Shown here one piece after another: positions 35,597 through 46,566 of a DNA stretch of 64,000 nt (position 1 is its first letter; every line of letters begins with the position of its first letter). The stretch spans positions 13,478,501-13,542,500 of the forward strand of contig JAVHKY010000001.1 in assembly GCA_035079385.1 (NCBI GenBank). The letters are read 5' to 3'. The stretch comes from Aspidiotus rigidus (taxonomy: Eukaryota; Arthropoda; Insecta; Hemiptera; Diaspididae). Below the pieces are notes generated by a model. That model was given only the letters and a program-made list of their open reading frames with translations, made no database searches and was not told the origin of the DNA. The translations under genes were made by a program, and so were the position numbers.

Positions 35597-36142
35597 ATGA
35601 GATTAATGGCAGTTCTCCCATTTTTCTCCTTCGTCGTGTTAGCAAGAATCGTGATGAATGTAGCAAACTATGAATACCGATATGAATACACTTCATACGT
35701 TGGAGAAGGTAAGTATTGATACACTTTCACAAAATATATCGATCCCAAAGAAAATTTATTAACGTGTTGATTTAATTCAGTGCCAGATCAAAACGAAAGC
35801 GTATCAGCGAATGAAGACGTTGTACATATATGTCGACTGAATCCTGAAGAAAAATTGAGCATTTGTACGGAAGCACTAAAAGAAGCACTAAATAAACCAT
35901 TCGTAAATCAAACCGATATTCAACTTGTTTATAGTCCACAAGTACACGAGGAGAAGGTGTACGAATTTGCCCTAACCGGTTGGAATTATATAAACAAAGG
36001 GCCAATCATTGCAGCAGCTTGTATGTGTTCGACAAGTCCTCCTATCTATTTGAGGGATAATTCCAGTGGGAACTTCGTGGATGTTTACATAAGTTTCAGA
36101 GATACTTATGGTAAGAAAAACGTGATCAAATTAAATTACTGA
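35597..36142 (+). CDS. Secreted four-cysteine family, member 6 (complete)
   Basis: A complete gene of 157 residues with the shortest intron (72 nt). Exon 1 (35597-35708, 112 nt) has signal core MAVLPFFSFVVLARIV and then YEYRYEYTSYVGE, with donor GAAG|GTAAGT in phase 1. Exon 2 (35781-36142) follows TTTAATTCAG. It carries VHICRLNPEEKLSICTEAL (C-x10-C), KVYEFALTGW and ACMCSTSPPIYLRDNSSG, then YISFRDTY and a basic tail. The usual Pro of CPT is Ser here (CST). There are four mature cysteines. It is intact; function is unknown. Confidence 0.9.
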
Positions 36143-36686
36143 AATAATGTTGGGTAATTGAGACCCGGTATGTTGATGGATAAGTAAGAGACGGGAGATA
36201 CTCAGGGCTTCCAAACATGTTTAAAAATTTCATCAAATCCTCTTCTCAAGGCTTGCTCTCAGCAGTTTCATTAGCCAGGATAAGTTGAAAGTCCTACTTT
36301 CGATACCACCACTAGTTTTACCATCTGAAATTTTTTCTTATTTCAGTCCCTCAAAGCTTAGTGTAGGTCCGAAGTGTAAGTAATAACTTGCAAAAAGAAA
36401 CCGCTCTCCTCCGTTGGTTTTCCAGATACCCTTTCTCGAAATCTGTTGTACAAACTTTCTCGGCTTCTCTTTTCATTGGTATCTTGAAAACCCACGAATT
36501 TGCTCTGAGCTAAAAGAATTTCGAGAAACAGAAATTCAAGTACGAGATTCTCACCATCTATTGAAAATCAAGATATATCCGTATACCAATTTCCATTTTA
36601 TAAAAATTTTGATATTTACACACGGTAAATATTTACTTCGGCCGTTTAAAACACTGTACACGATTTTTTTTTTTTCTTTTTTTCAG
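36143..36686. other. Intergenic, no gene seen
   Basis: 3' flank of the preceding gene. The ORF at 36414-36701 has no support. A missing signal-peptide exon for the next family member could lie here but was not identified. Confidence 0.35.
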
Positions 36687-39600
36687 TTAAACACATCGTA
36701 AATCGTGAAAATTTTGCTTTCAGGTTTGAATACATCGTGTACGCAAGACCCAGTAAGTTGAAAGTAATCCTTAATTTTCTTATAATAAATTGGATCCGTG
36801 ATTTGAAGCTCACCCTTAATGACGTCACACTATCCTACATGTATTCAGATGAGATAGCCTATTTTTATTAGTCTCTAATGTAGGTCGAGGTAATTGATAA
36901 CGACGCAAAAGTTGAACGGGTACGTTTCCTGAGAATCCCTCCCTCCTCATCATACAGAACCAGTTCCCGTACTTGAAAAATGCAATTTTGTTCGTGCAAG
37001 GATCTAGACTAAGAACAAAAACAGAACCACTTTGGCTTTACCCGCACTCCTTAAAAAACAAATTCTTTATTTGCCGACGTTTCGGCCAAAGTGGTTCTGT
37101 TTTTGTTCTCAGTTCCCATACGTTCCCCCTCAATTTACCAGAAGGACAGTGGACGTTCAGAGAAAGGTTCTCTCCTGAAAATCCTAGTTTACTGTCTGTC
37201 GGTGAGATCCAAAAATACTCGTACTATTTATGAAAGTTGGAGAGTACAAATAAGACGCAGCTTGTATTTCAATATGCTAAAAATTCATCTAAGCAAGAGC
37301 TGATTCGGGGAGGGAGTAGTATTTGAAGAACAGTTAGTTCAGACTCGCGGATATGTGGCGATGACTAAGCGGGGGTGAATTTAGAAGATGATTTTGGAAG
37401 GGAAATTTCGACACGACTTTTCGCCATTAAACTTTTTTCATAATTGGACTTCTCTTCTGTCCTTATTTTTTGATATTTTCTCAAGTTGGGGAAAGGGGTC
37501 GTCTCGAAATCGATGAACCATATCGACTCGAGAGAGGGATGCTCCAAAGGGTAACCTTAAGTTGCAAATATCCCAGAAAATATAAAAGCAACCAACCCGA
37601 CAAGAAGGAATCAGGACTGATTTGAAGAGTAGGGTCAGGAAGGAGGTATTAATTCTCACTGAGGCTGATAAGGGGAGTGCTATTGGGATGATAGAGAAGT
37701 CTTCTCACATCACCAAAGTTTACAGAGTGCTTAAGCAATGTGGAGCTAAGGAAAATGGGCTATGTAAAAGAGGTTCAAAGTGTTATTAACAAGAGAAAAT
37801 TTATCATTGAGAGTCCATGGGCGAGAAGAGCCTTCCTCGAGCCTAACTCGTGCCCCCTCTCCTACACGAATTGCCTGAGATGCACAAAAAAGACGATCGG
37901 ATACTTCCCGTCGTACCCTTTATGTCTTCTCTCACCTACTCTCTTACCAAATTTTTGAATCGGCTGTTTGAATCCCGTGTCGAGTCTTCCTCCGGGTTCG
38001 ATCCTTTGCTCATTTGATGTTGTTGGTCAGTTCCCGGATATCCTCAAGGCTACCGCTATGCAACGTATGGGGGATCTGCTTGTTAAATTTAATATTTCTC
38101 ACGAAGAGTTGGAGGAATTTTAGACATGCTTAGTCTTACCTTACGCCAGTTTGAAATTCTGCGAGTACACCCACCCCTCCTCCAAATTAAAGGACTTGGA
38201 AAATTTTTGGAAAAAATTTCTTTCCCTCAATAGTATACCCTGTAGGTGATTTAGAAATTTACAAGTATACCTGTACACCATCCTCCTTCCGCCAAATTAA
38301 AGAGCTAAGTAACAGAGGTGCTTAGCTAAGTCGAAGCCTTAGCCGTTAGCCGAGCAATTTTCATCCAAAATTAACTAGCCGTTAGCTAGTTAATGAAATT
38401 ACGTTAGCCATTAGCCATTCAAATTGGAATTACTAACGGCTGATATTTTCTCTTCCCCACACCTCACCCCTCCGCATTAAAGTGACCCGTCCCCTCCTTT
38501 CAGCCATTAGCTTTCTGCTCTTAGCCTTTAGCCATTCTATTTGTACCCAGCCGATGAGACTGGATTGGCCGTTAGCTAATACGATTGGCTAGACAGCCCT
38601 GTTAAGTAGCTTAGAGTATAGTATACTAGCTTACACTAAACCAAGATTGAGGGACGAACGAGCTTTCAGCTAAGTAGCTTAACGTATACAGTATACTAGA
38701 TTTACACTGGACCAAGGTTGGAGGCGAACGGAGTGAGTATAAAAGTAACGCCAAAGACAAACACACATTGTGACAAACATGAAACCTGATCTCCATTTAC
38801 TTGGCTCTGCCAGAAAATTTTTTGATCTGCTTAATATCTGCTGGTTTCCCAATTTTTGCAAATTTAATGATAAACTTTCTGAGTTCCCTGAAGAGGTAGG
38901 CATCCCTATCAGTTCCCTTTTGGGTCCTCTCATTTCGGAGGTATTTATATCCAAATTTGAACTTGATCTTTCCTCTTTGGGCCAAGTGTTGTAGAGTCAT
39001 ATTCTATTATTGACACAAGTACGTAGAGAACGCGACATTCTGTGTACGTAGAATGGCCCTCAAGATCTCCTCAGTGAGTCTTATGTACAAAAATTTACGT
39101 TTAAAGTCAAAGGATCCACTATAAATTACTTGGACCAGATAGAGTCCTTGAGTAGGTACAGAAAAGATAAGTACTTCAACTGATATTGTAGTCCACGGGT
39201 TGTCGTTTTGTCCTGCTGCCTATAACGTTGCTATTCTTAGTAGCACGATTCACCGACTAACCCAGATCTCGTTGAGTCAATCCGTTTTCCATAAGAAATT
39301 GACTATCAAAAAATTCTTGGCCAGAGTGAATGTGATCAATTTGGACATCGATCTTCTGGTTTGTAGGAAAACTATGCAGCGAAATGTCTTATTCCACCTC
39401 CTCCCTCCCTCGCGAATCCAACTGTGATAAGAAGTGCTGCATCGGGCTCCCGTTTCTGGGTTCAGTTTGCTCTCCGCCTCCTTTGGGTTTCGTCCAGCAT
39501 CTTACATCCCGGTTACTGGAAAGGTATTATTTGTCCAGTTAATGGACCATGAATGGAGTACAATTGTGGTGACGTTTATATAGGGGACTCCTCCAAACAA

Positions 39601-40011
39601 ACAGTACGTAGAAATCGCTTCTTTAATTTACACAAAACGATAACTGTTTCTTTTTCTTTGTTTTGAACAGCATCAGCCCCAGTGATTCCTTTCGACGCAA
39701 ACGTGCGAGTCTGTCAGATGAACGAAGAAGAAAAGCTTCAAATGTGCAGAGAAATTCTTGCTCAGCCATTTCCTAAGACTTATGGCGTAAAATATCAAGA
39801 CGGTTATGGCCCACCGCTACTCCAAGAACTAATGTACGAAGTGAAGATGGCCGACTTCGAATACACTTTCAAACCACCTTCCTTTTTTGCAGCATGTATG
39901 TGTCCAACATTGCCTCAAACATTCATCGGAAGTAGATACGTTGGAAAATACTTATATGTATATGTAATTCTACGTGAAGAATATTTGCCGTCCGAGTTGG
40001 ACTATTATTAG
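36687..40011 (+). CDS. Secreted four-cysteine family, member 7 (long intron, start unresolved)
   Basis: The second exon (39671-40011) is secure: acceptor TTTTGAACAG in phase 1, VRVCQMNEEEKLQMCREIL (C-x10-C), MYEVKMADF, ACMCPTLPQT, and the ending VYVILREEYL. The SSG segment is lost and replaced by SRYVGK. A matching upstream exon lies at 36687-36752. It reads FRFEYIVYARP, the aromatic segment typical of exon 1, and has a phase-1 donor CCCA|GTAAGT. It is preceded by TTTTTTTCAG, and its own frame upstream of that T tract is poly-Phe without ATG. Either a separate signal exon exists or the start was lost. The about 2.9-kb intron contains a Penelope remnant. Linking the two exons is inference. Confidence 0.6.
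37620..39610 (+). mobile_element. Penelope-like remnant, interrupted
   Basis: Fragments in order on the plus strand: VLILTEADKGSAIGMIEK (37645), LHELPEMHKKDDRILPVVPF (37858), SFDVVGQFPDILKATAMQ (38010), then after a gap NFCKFNDKLSEFPEEVGIPI with SEVFISKFELDL (38850-38985), and FCPAAYNVAI onwards to about 39420. Between 38122 and about 38785 non-Penelope repeat sequence is inserted. Many stops and frameshifts show an old dead copy of the same subfamily as the copies at 31 and 50 kb. It lies in the putative intron of the flanking secreted-protein gene. Confidence 0.8.
38122..38820. repeat. Repeat inserted in the Penelope remnant
   Basis: Contains CTAACGTTAGCCATTAGCC-like words in many permutations (38320-38590), then the GGCGAACGGAGTGAG and CATGAAACCTGATCTCCATT blocks that define the interspersed family at 6595-6928. 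It interrupts the RT frame of the surrounding Penelope copy, so it is the younger insertion. Confidence 0.6.
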
Positions 40012-42642
40012 AATTCTTCTTCACAAATTGTCTGTAAATTGGTCGAGCTCTGCAGTTTAGACCTCCGAGCGTTCATCCGCCTAAAGAAGAAATTAATTTG
40101 GAAAATTGGCTTTCTCAGAGGAATGTTCAGAATATAGGCTATTCGTGTGAAAATATCGTACAAAAATTATGTCCACAGCATAATAAGCTTCTGAAAATAA
40201 GCCTATGGTCTCATGTAATCCGTGAAGTGAATAAGGAAAGTGTTCAAGAATCTAGAGAGAAAAGTTCAAGAATTCGAAAAAGAGAATTGGTTTAATACAA
40301 GTAATAAGGTATCTACTGACCTATTAAAAACTATCCAAAACATGACCTTGCGATGAAGCAACGATTATATGGAACGAACTTATGGGTAGTTAAATTTTGG
40401 TCGACAGCACGCACTGCGATAGTATATTAGTATTGGTGTGGAGATAAGGATGATATGAGCCATGCCCGCTGCTACATTTAACACCAGACCCAAGCGGCTT
40501 ATTTCGTCTCCAGTGTCCCGACGTACTTCTTATCACTATCGGCGGTCTATGTTGCTGTATATAGTCTAAGACTAGAATTCACATTCGTACGTCCACGTCA
40601 TCTCCTCAGTCCTCGCCTGCTGCCGCGTAGCGAAGGTATTTTTTCCTACTTCCACGTTTCGTCTGTCCTTATCAAATGTCTATCCTTGTCTTTCCTTCTT
40701 CTCCCACTATCGCATCTCCGCCACAATCTATTGCGGTGAGCGTAGGCCTATATGAGTGAATTTTTGGGATTCACCGACGAGCTTCGGTTCGTTGGTGAAA
40801 AGAGTGTATGTTCTGATATTCGACGTCGAAGGATGTCAATTTTTCGATGAAGGATCGACGCTCGTGTACACAATTTCAACGTACTCCACTTTTCTCGATG
40901 TGCCGTCGTTAGGGCCAAGCGGATGACCTACCAACGTTGTCCGATAAGGGTGTTTTATTTGGAGCGAAAACATTCAAATTTGAAATATCGGTTAATTTTC
41001 AAAGATCGAAGTGCCATCAATATTCTATAATTATTATCGGTCTGAAATCGCACAAATTGGTATCGTGCCAAAGCCCGCTCGAAAGTTTCAATTTAGTGCG
41101 TGATTCTTTAAGATATCAGACTGATGGGTGAAGGATCCCAGGATAGTAACTTCGAATTTATGGTGCTGTATATATCGATCGCACTCGAGTTTCGAGGATA
41201 GGCCCACTTATCGAGGTGCGAATTTGGATTGGTCCTTAATCGAACTATGAACTATCGTCTACGTTTTGCTTTATCACCAGTATTGACGAAAGAGAAAATG
41301 AACCAAATGTCATTCAGAATCGAGTAGCAGAAGAGTTGATTCCTTTTCTTTCAGTCGATAAGCAGTGATAGTAAATTTTTAAGAGAATTCTCAAGTCCCT
41401 ACGAATTAGACGCAAAGGTGACTGTATTGAAGAGCAATGCTGCAGTCTGTGAGTTGTCAGCGAATGATTCTTTCGGGCCTATTTTCTAAATCCTATTTCA
41501 GATTACCCGTAGTCCCCCTCCTCTCTAGGCTTGTTCGTAGATTACATTGAATGAGCGGAGTTTATGTTGTTTACTCCTATTCTTTTTCGATCGAGATTTA
41601 TGTTTACTACGACAAACTACATTCCTCTGTTTGACGTGTAAGTAGAGCCCGTATCAACGACAACGCTAGCCTCAATTATCAAGATGTTTCGTATAGCCCA
41701 ACTGATCTCAAAAGGTAAACCCAAAAACTGACTGTGGTCTATCTTCAGTTACTCACGCCTTCAGAAAGGTGTATTCATGCTCGCACCCATTTGAGCTAGT
41801 CAGGGCTGGTCCCCTAAGGTGGAGGGGAATTGAGGTAAAAGTCGGATACCATCTGATGGTGGTTGTGATTAATTTGAAGTTTGGATTTAGTTACGACGTT
41901 TTGATAAAGCACGAACTTTTGTCTCAAGTCTCGTCTACCTATGTCAATTTTATTATGAAGTTTTATTTCTAAATTCGTGTGTTGCTGCTCATATGTCTCT
42001 ACTCGTACCCTGCTACATCACAACCTAGAGCACATATTTCTACAAATATCGTGCGATAAGATCAAAGGAAGTAGGTATACAAGTACAATTTAATCCGTTA
42101 GAGTGCACGGAAGAAAATAACTACAAAGAAGCTATAAATAAACATAAAGTTTTCGATTACTCAGGTCATCGGTCATTTGCCACAACTTCAATATGATAAG
42201 AAATAAAATTGAAAGTACATTGTAGTATCGATAAATGGGAAAAAAATTTAAATCTAGGCACTCCTTACAGGAAACAGTTCACGGTATCCACATAATTATC
42301 TTTATTTTATCATCAAATTTCCCAAGAAAAACTGAAAAAATCAGGTACATGAGATGCGCACCATTAGTCTAAGACTAGGTATAGATTTCATGAATAGGTT
42401 TTTACAAAATACAAATTAAATAAGAATATTTACAAAGACATGAGTATGAAAGTGCTGAAGCAAAATATACAAGTTGAACAAACTAAAATATAATTAAAAA
42501 GACTTAGGTATTAGAGGTTTCAGGAAAATAAAGGAAAAGCTAAGGAATATAGGTAACTGGCGAGTATTATTCCGAAAGACATAGGTAACTGAATAATATC
42601 AATTGTTTTCGCGTTTTTACTGAACTTCTACGCACAATTACA
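40012..42642. other. Large spacer, no gene seen
   Basis: The first part is the 3' flank of the secreted gene. A GC-richer stretch at about 40420-40760 is not explained; it could be part of an LTR or a promoter, but no matching second copy is present. The rest is AT-rich with unsupported short ORFs. Confidence 0.35.
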
Positions 42643-42834
42643 TTAGGACCGACCTCGATGAGATTTTTTAGTCTTCTTGCTGAAAGCCTTTGCGAGAGCG
42701 ATTTTTTTTTTTTTGTCCACAGGCTCATCATCTGTAGAGTCATCAGAAATTGTAGTTGTGCAGCTACTTCCAGTCTCATCTTCTGTAGAGTCATCACAAG
42801 TTTTAACTTTGCTACTACTTCTTAAATCAATGGG
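42643..42834 (-). CDS. Terminal exon with acidic/Ser region and basic IALAKAFSKK tail
   Basis: After T14AG at 42836-42835 a phase-0 frame encodes 63 residues to TAA. It holds two DDSTxDE repeats, with cysteines at KTCDDS and SSCTTT, then a lysine run, then KIALAKAFSKKTKKSHRGRS. The end matches the terminal exon at 60284-60084 (RIALSRIFRSKKTIRS), with the same phase and similar length. The sequence fits a nuclear or nucleic-acid-associated protein tail (basic, Ser-rich), by inference. Upstream exons were not found; they may include the FHA-like exons further right. The 13-A run makes the frame sensitive to sequencing error, but as given it is open. Confidence 0.55.
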   Translation of the reverse strand, partial: PIDLRSSSKVKTCDDSTEDETGSSCTTTISDDSTDDEPVDKKKKIALAKAFSKKTKKSHRGRS

Positions 42835-42955
42835 CTAAAAAAAAAAAAAAGATAATGAAACTTGAATTGAAATTTTATCTTTAAAAAGTACCGATCGTGC
42901 CCATGCGTACCCCAGAGCTCTCATCGTTCAACCATAAAACGGTCATGTATCTCTT

Positions 42956-43330
42956 ATGTCGCTGGCACCAACAGGCCCGTGTCCCCACTCACTTATGGAA
43001 AAACATGGAGAGATCAACGGGCTCTTTCACATTTCACAACATAACTTAACTCAACTCAGAGTCTCAACTTTCTCTAACCCCCATGCCATAGATATATTGT
43101 TGCCTCACACTTCTCTTCCGTTTCAGCTGACACGCGGAAGCTCTCCTGCCAATCCCACTCTTGCCTATCTCCTCCTGGCATAATTTTTCAGATTTATTGT
43201 AAGATCTCCAATTCCGTGTCTCCTTCACATCACCCTTCTCGACGGGAAGTCATTCGAACTCATCTCAGAATAGGCCATACCTGATGTAGCCACTCTTTCC
43301 TCTTTTTAGGTCTGTTCCGTCATACCTATG
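42956..43330 (+). mobile_element. LINE 3' fragment
   Basis: The plus strand reads TRREVIRTHLRIGHT near 43235-43280, typical of the region after RNase H in Jockey/R1-type LINE ORF2 (RxxxxxxRLRxGHT). A damaged RNase H-like part precedes it. It is a decayed fragment. Confidence 0.5.
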
Positions 43331-43969
43331 CTACAATGCTGACGATCTATGGGGCCATTCATAAATTACAGAAGGGCCTCATGGGGAGGTGGTGGTTTTC
43401 AAAAATCTCTTTATGAGCTCTTTTTTTTTTTAACTACATCCAACCAAAAATTACTACAAAAATAAAAACAAGGAAGAAAACTACAAAAAAATAGAATAGA
43501 AAAAAAAAATAATAAGGCGAATACAATAAAACGTTGACACACCAATCCATTATGAAGACTGGGGCCGAGTTTGAATTCATGCAATAACGGAATATGATTT
43601 AAACGCTCTTTAAAGTTTATAAAGAGTAAAATCATAAAAAAAAGTTGGTAAGAGGATGGTTACTTATTGGGCCTTACCTTGGAATTAAATGTTGATGGTA
43701 GGAGGTAGGTCAGAAATAAATTCGAAAATGTGTGAGAAAATTGAGGGGTTTTCGGATGATAGGAGATCGGTGGCTCTAAGAGGGGAGAGAACTGTAGATT
43801 GATGGTTTCTGATTATAATTTTTGGTCTAATGTTGGATATTTCTGAACATTCGAAAAGGTAATGATTGATGTATTTAGGGGGAAGAAAGCAATTATTCTT
43901 GAGTTTTTTCAAGAGTCAAGACTAGCAGAATTCATCTTTAGAGCGAGCAAAAAAATCACGCGTCATTAA

Positions 43970-44720
43970 TTCAGATCCGTCAAAAGCCTTTGATCTAGTT
44001 GATCATGATAGGCTAATCCAAACAATAAAAGAAGCGGATAAAGTGGGAAGGTCCAGAAATAGTTCAAATCATACCGAAGTGGTAGAAAACAAAAGGTACG
44101 AATAGAAGAGACCGAAAGCAATTATCTCACTTTGAGGGTAAGCATCCCTCAGGGATCAGAACTTTCGCCCATTTTATTCCTAATATATCGTAGCCCGCGG
44201 TCAACTCACAAATATTTTCGGATGAACAAACCTAGTAACTCCGTTTTGTCGAGAGGTGAACAAACTTCGTAACTCGAATTTTTGACATTTTACAGGAAGA
44301 CAAAAAACTGTTTATCGCAGTTAGCAAAGGACGACAAAAAACGGAGTTATACTAGGTTTATTTTCTTCCAATTTTTCAGATGACTATTGATCTTTCAAGT
44401 TCATGGTCGCTGTCATCGATGCGTCTTCCTTTCCTTCATCTCATTCTCAATAAAAATTGGAGTTACGAGATTTGTTCATCCGAAAATAATTAATCGTAAG
44501 TTACGAGTTTTGTATCCAAAGGCGACCATATGAATGAACTTGGAAAAGTAGAAATGAAAGGGAAATAAACATCATATGCGGACTACACGGTCATGACACT
44601 CGTAGAAAAAGGAGAAAATTGGAAAGAGGTGAAGTAGAAAACAGAGGAAGATTTAAAGGAAATAACTGACTGGCTCAATGATAACTTCATATTAAATTTA
44701 AAAAAAACAAAAACCTCATT
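43970..44720 (+). mobile_element. LINE reverse-transcriptase fragment, interrupted by a MITE
   Basis: Plus-strand frames read SKAFDLVDHDRLIQTI (43980), LRVSIPQGSELSPILFLI (44135), and after an interruption YADYTVM (44575) and DWLNDNFILNLKKTKT (44670). These correspond to the RT motifs DFSKAFDxVDH, VPQGSxLGPxLF, YADD and WLxxNxLxLNxxKT of non-LTR retrotransposons. The catalytic second Asp of YADD is Tyr. The frame is broken, so this is a dead copy. Confidence 0.75.
44214..44487. mobile_element. MITE, about 274 bp, 29-bp TIRs
   Basis: The left end ATTTTCGGATGAACAAACCT (44214) and the right end, in reverse complement ATTTTCGGATGAACAAATCT (44487), match over about 29 bp (GTAACTCC follows in both). 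The element sits exactly between two conserved RT motifs of the surrounding LINE remnant, which proves insertion. There is no ORF. Confidence 0.85.
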
Positions 44721-46566
44721 CAATTCAAACTTAGAAACAAAAAACAAAACAAAACGAAGAAATACTTATAAATATTTTCGTCCATCATAGATGATGTAAA
44801 GATATAAATGTAAGAATCATGTAGAAAAGAAGTGTCAAAATTTGCTAAAAACGCAAAATTTTAAATATTATCTAGATGTAAGAATTGACAGGAACCCTAA
44901 CTCGAAGGAATATACAAGAATATTACAAAAACAATTTCAACCTGACCATACAAATAAAGAATATAATCACAAACAGAACAAAAAGACTAATATAATGTGG
45001 TATTAATTCAATCAAAAATACAATACGGAATTTCAGCATGAGGAGCAACCGACAAGACAAACCTTGAAGTCGAGAGAAATTATTAAACATTTTGTACTAC
45101 AGACCAAGAAGACTTAGCACAAAAGAATTATCTGAAGAAACGGGGGCTTACTCTAGGTGAACTACATGGAATAAGCACGATTAGATATGTGAAAAGAAAG
45201 GAAATTAGATGACAGCGTAGAACTCACTGACTGTCGCCTAATTAATTTGCTGTGCTTGCGTTATCTAGCTTAGACAAATTTTTCTATTCAAGGTAACATG
45301 ACAATGAAGGTGGAACGCAAATCAAGAAAATTCTAGGCCCCTAGACAATTCCCCGAAAATGATGACGTCACAAATAGACGAACGCGGACGTTTTCTGAAA
45401 ATGACCCCCAATAAAAGGGATAGCGGGTTCCCCGCTAACAAACTAACGATAACATTACCCAGAACGAAGACTAATGCTAGTACGTAGGAAGGATAACAAA
45501 ACTTCAACAAACTTGATACAGACGACAGAGAAACAATTATAAAAGAAAAAAATGAACGAGATATAAAAAAACGATACGAATTATATTTAAAAAAAAAAAG
45601 AAAAAAAAAAACTCGCAGCCTACTTCGTTATCTGCTGGAGATTGTTTTCCTTAACCCATTCTTTTTGAAAGTTTCCCTTTATCGGATACAGCACAATATA
45701 CGAATTTTTTCCAAGACCCTCTCCTATCATATTGTGACATTCTGCATGTCACTGGATACAAACAATGAAGAACGGTTACGAAAAACCGAACTTTATTATA
45801 CTTGTATCAAAAATTCACAAAACCTCTTTACGCGCGAACACCGTATGCAATCACAGCTGATGCGAGGGCACAATAATCACAACAATTTCTACGGATCGTT
45901 ATTCTGGTTATTTCTCGGGCTCAAGGTTCTAGACGGCGGGCGAATTATGCAACTTATCTTTCTCGTCTTTTCTCAGTTCTTCACCATACAGGCATTATCC
46001 TGTTTATTTTAATCGCGCTCTCGTATACGCCATCACAATATATTTTGCTGGGAGGTCGTAATTCTATAGCTCGAAGATCGCAACTTTTCTAAATCCCCCT
46101 CCTATCATATACAGCCTGGAGGTCGAAATTTTTCGAAATCCCACATTTTGCTGGGCGGTGTCCATCAATTTTCTTCAAATTAATTCCACTCCCTGAAGGA
46201 ACAGAACAGGACACACACTGACCAACTAGCAGTGATATGGGGAATCATCCAACATTATTCTATTCTATTCTATTCTTTTTTTCTTTCGAATTTTTGGAAA
46301 AACCTTACGTAAGAAGAGAGAGGTCAAAAAATCAGATGTATCCTTACATGGGGTAGGTGGGTCAAAAATAGGTAAAGTCGTGTAGTGAATGGTTCCTATC
46401 CGTTTCATCCTATTCTTTCTTTTTAAACATTTAAGGTGTACTTCGTAAATTTTGCCGGGTCCCAAAGTTACCAGCCTCACCCCCTTGAGATCCATAATTT
46501 CCTAAAAGAGGTCAGATATTCTTCCAAAAGCTTTCCTGATAAAAAGATGAATAAATAAATTCACGA
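44721..46566. other. Spacer with terminal hairpin at 45421-45437
   Basis: AT-rich. At 45421 TAGCGGG-TTC-CCCGCTA is followed, in reverse, by the same TATCCCTTTTATTGGGGGT sequence as at 34471, and by TGACGTCA-like sequence. GATAGGAGG-type repeats occur at 45715 and 46085-46140. The ORF 45665-46012 lacks support. Confidence 0.45.

Noticed and set aside
36414..36701. 95-codon ORF upstream of the aromatic exon at 36687
   Set aside because: It is in another frame from the exon, has no signal peptide at its ATG and ends in the poly-T tract; not accepted as the missing first exon.
1868..40011. Possibility that the secreted array equals aphid bicycle genes or gall-midge salivary families
   Set aside because: Bicycle genes have many small exons and paired C-Y-C motifs, which are absent here. 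The two-exon, signal-exon layout resembles gall-midge salivary genes only in general plan, with no motif I can match.
40420..40760. Possible solo LTR or promoter of a retroelement
   Set aside because: GC-richer patch only; no second copy, TG..CA termini or primer-binding site could be shown.
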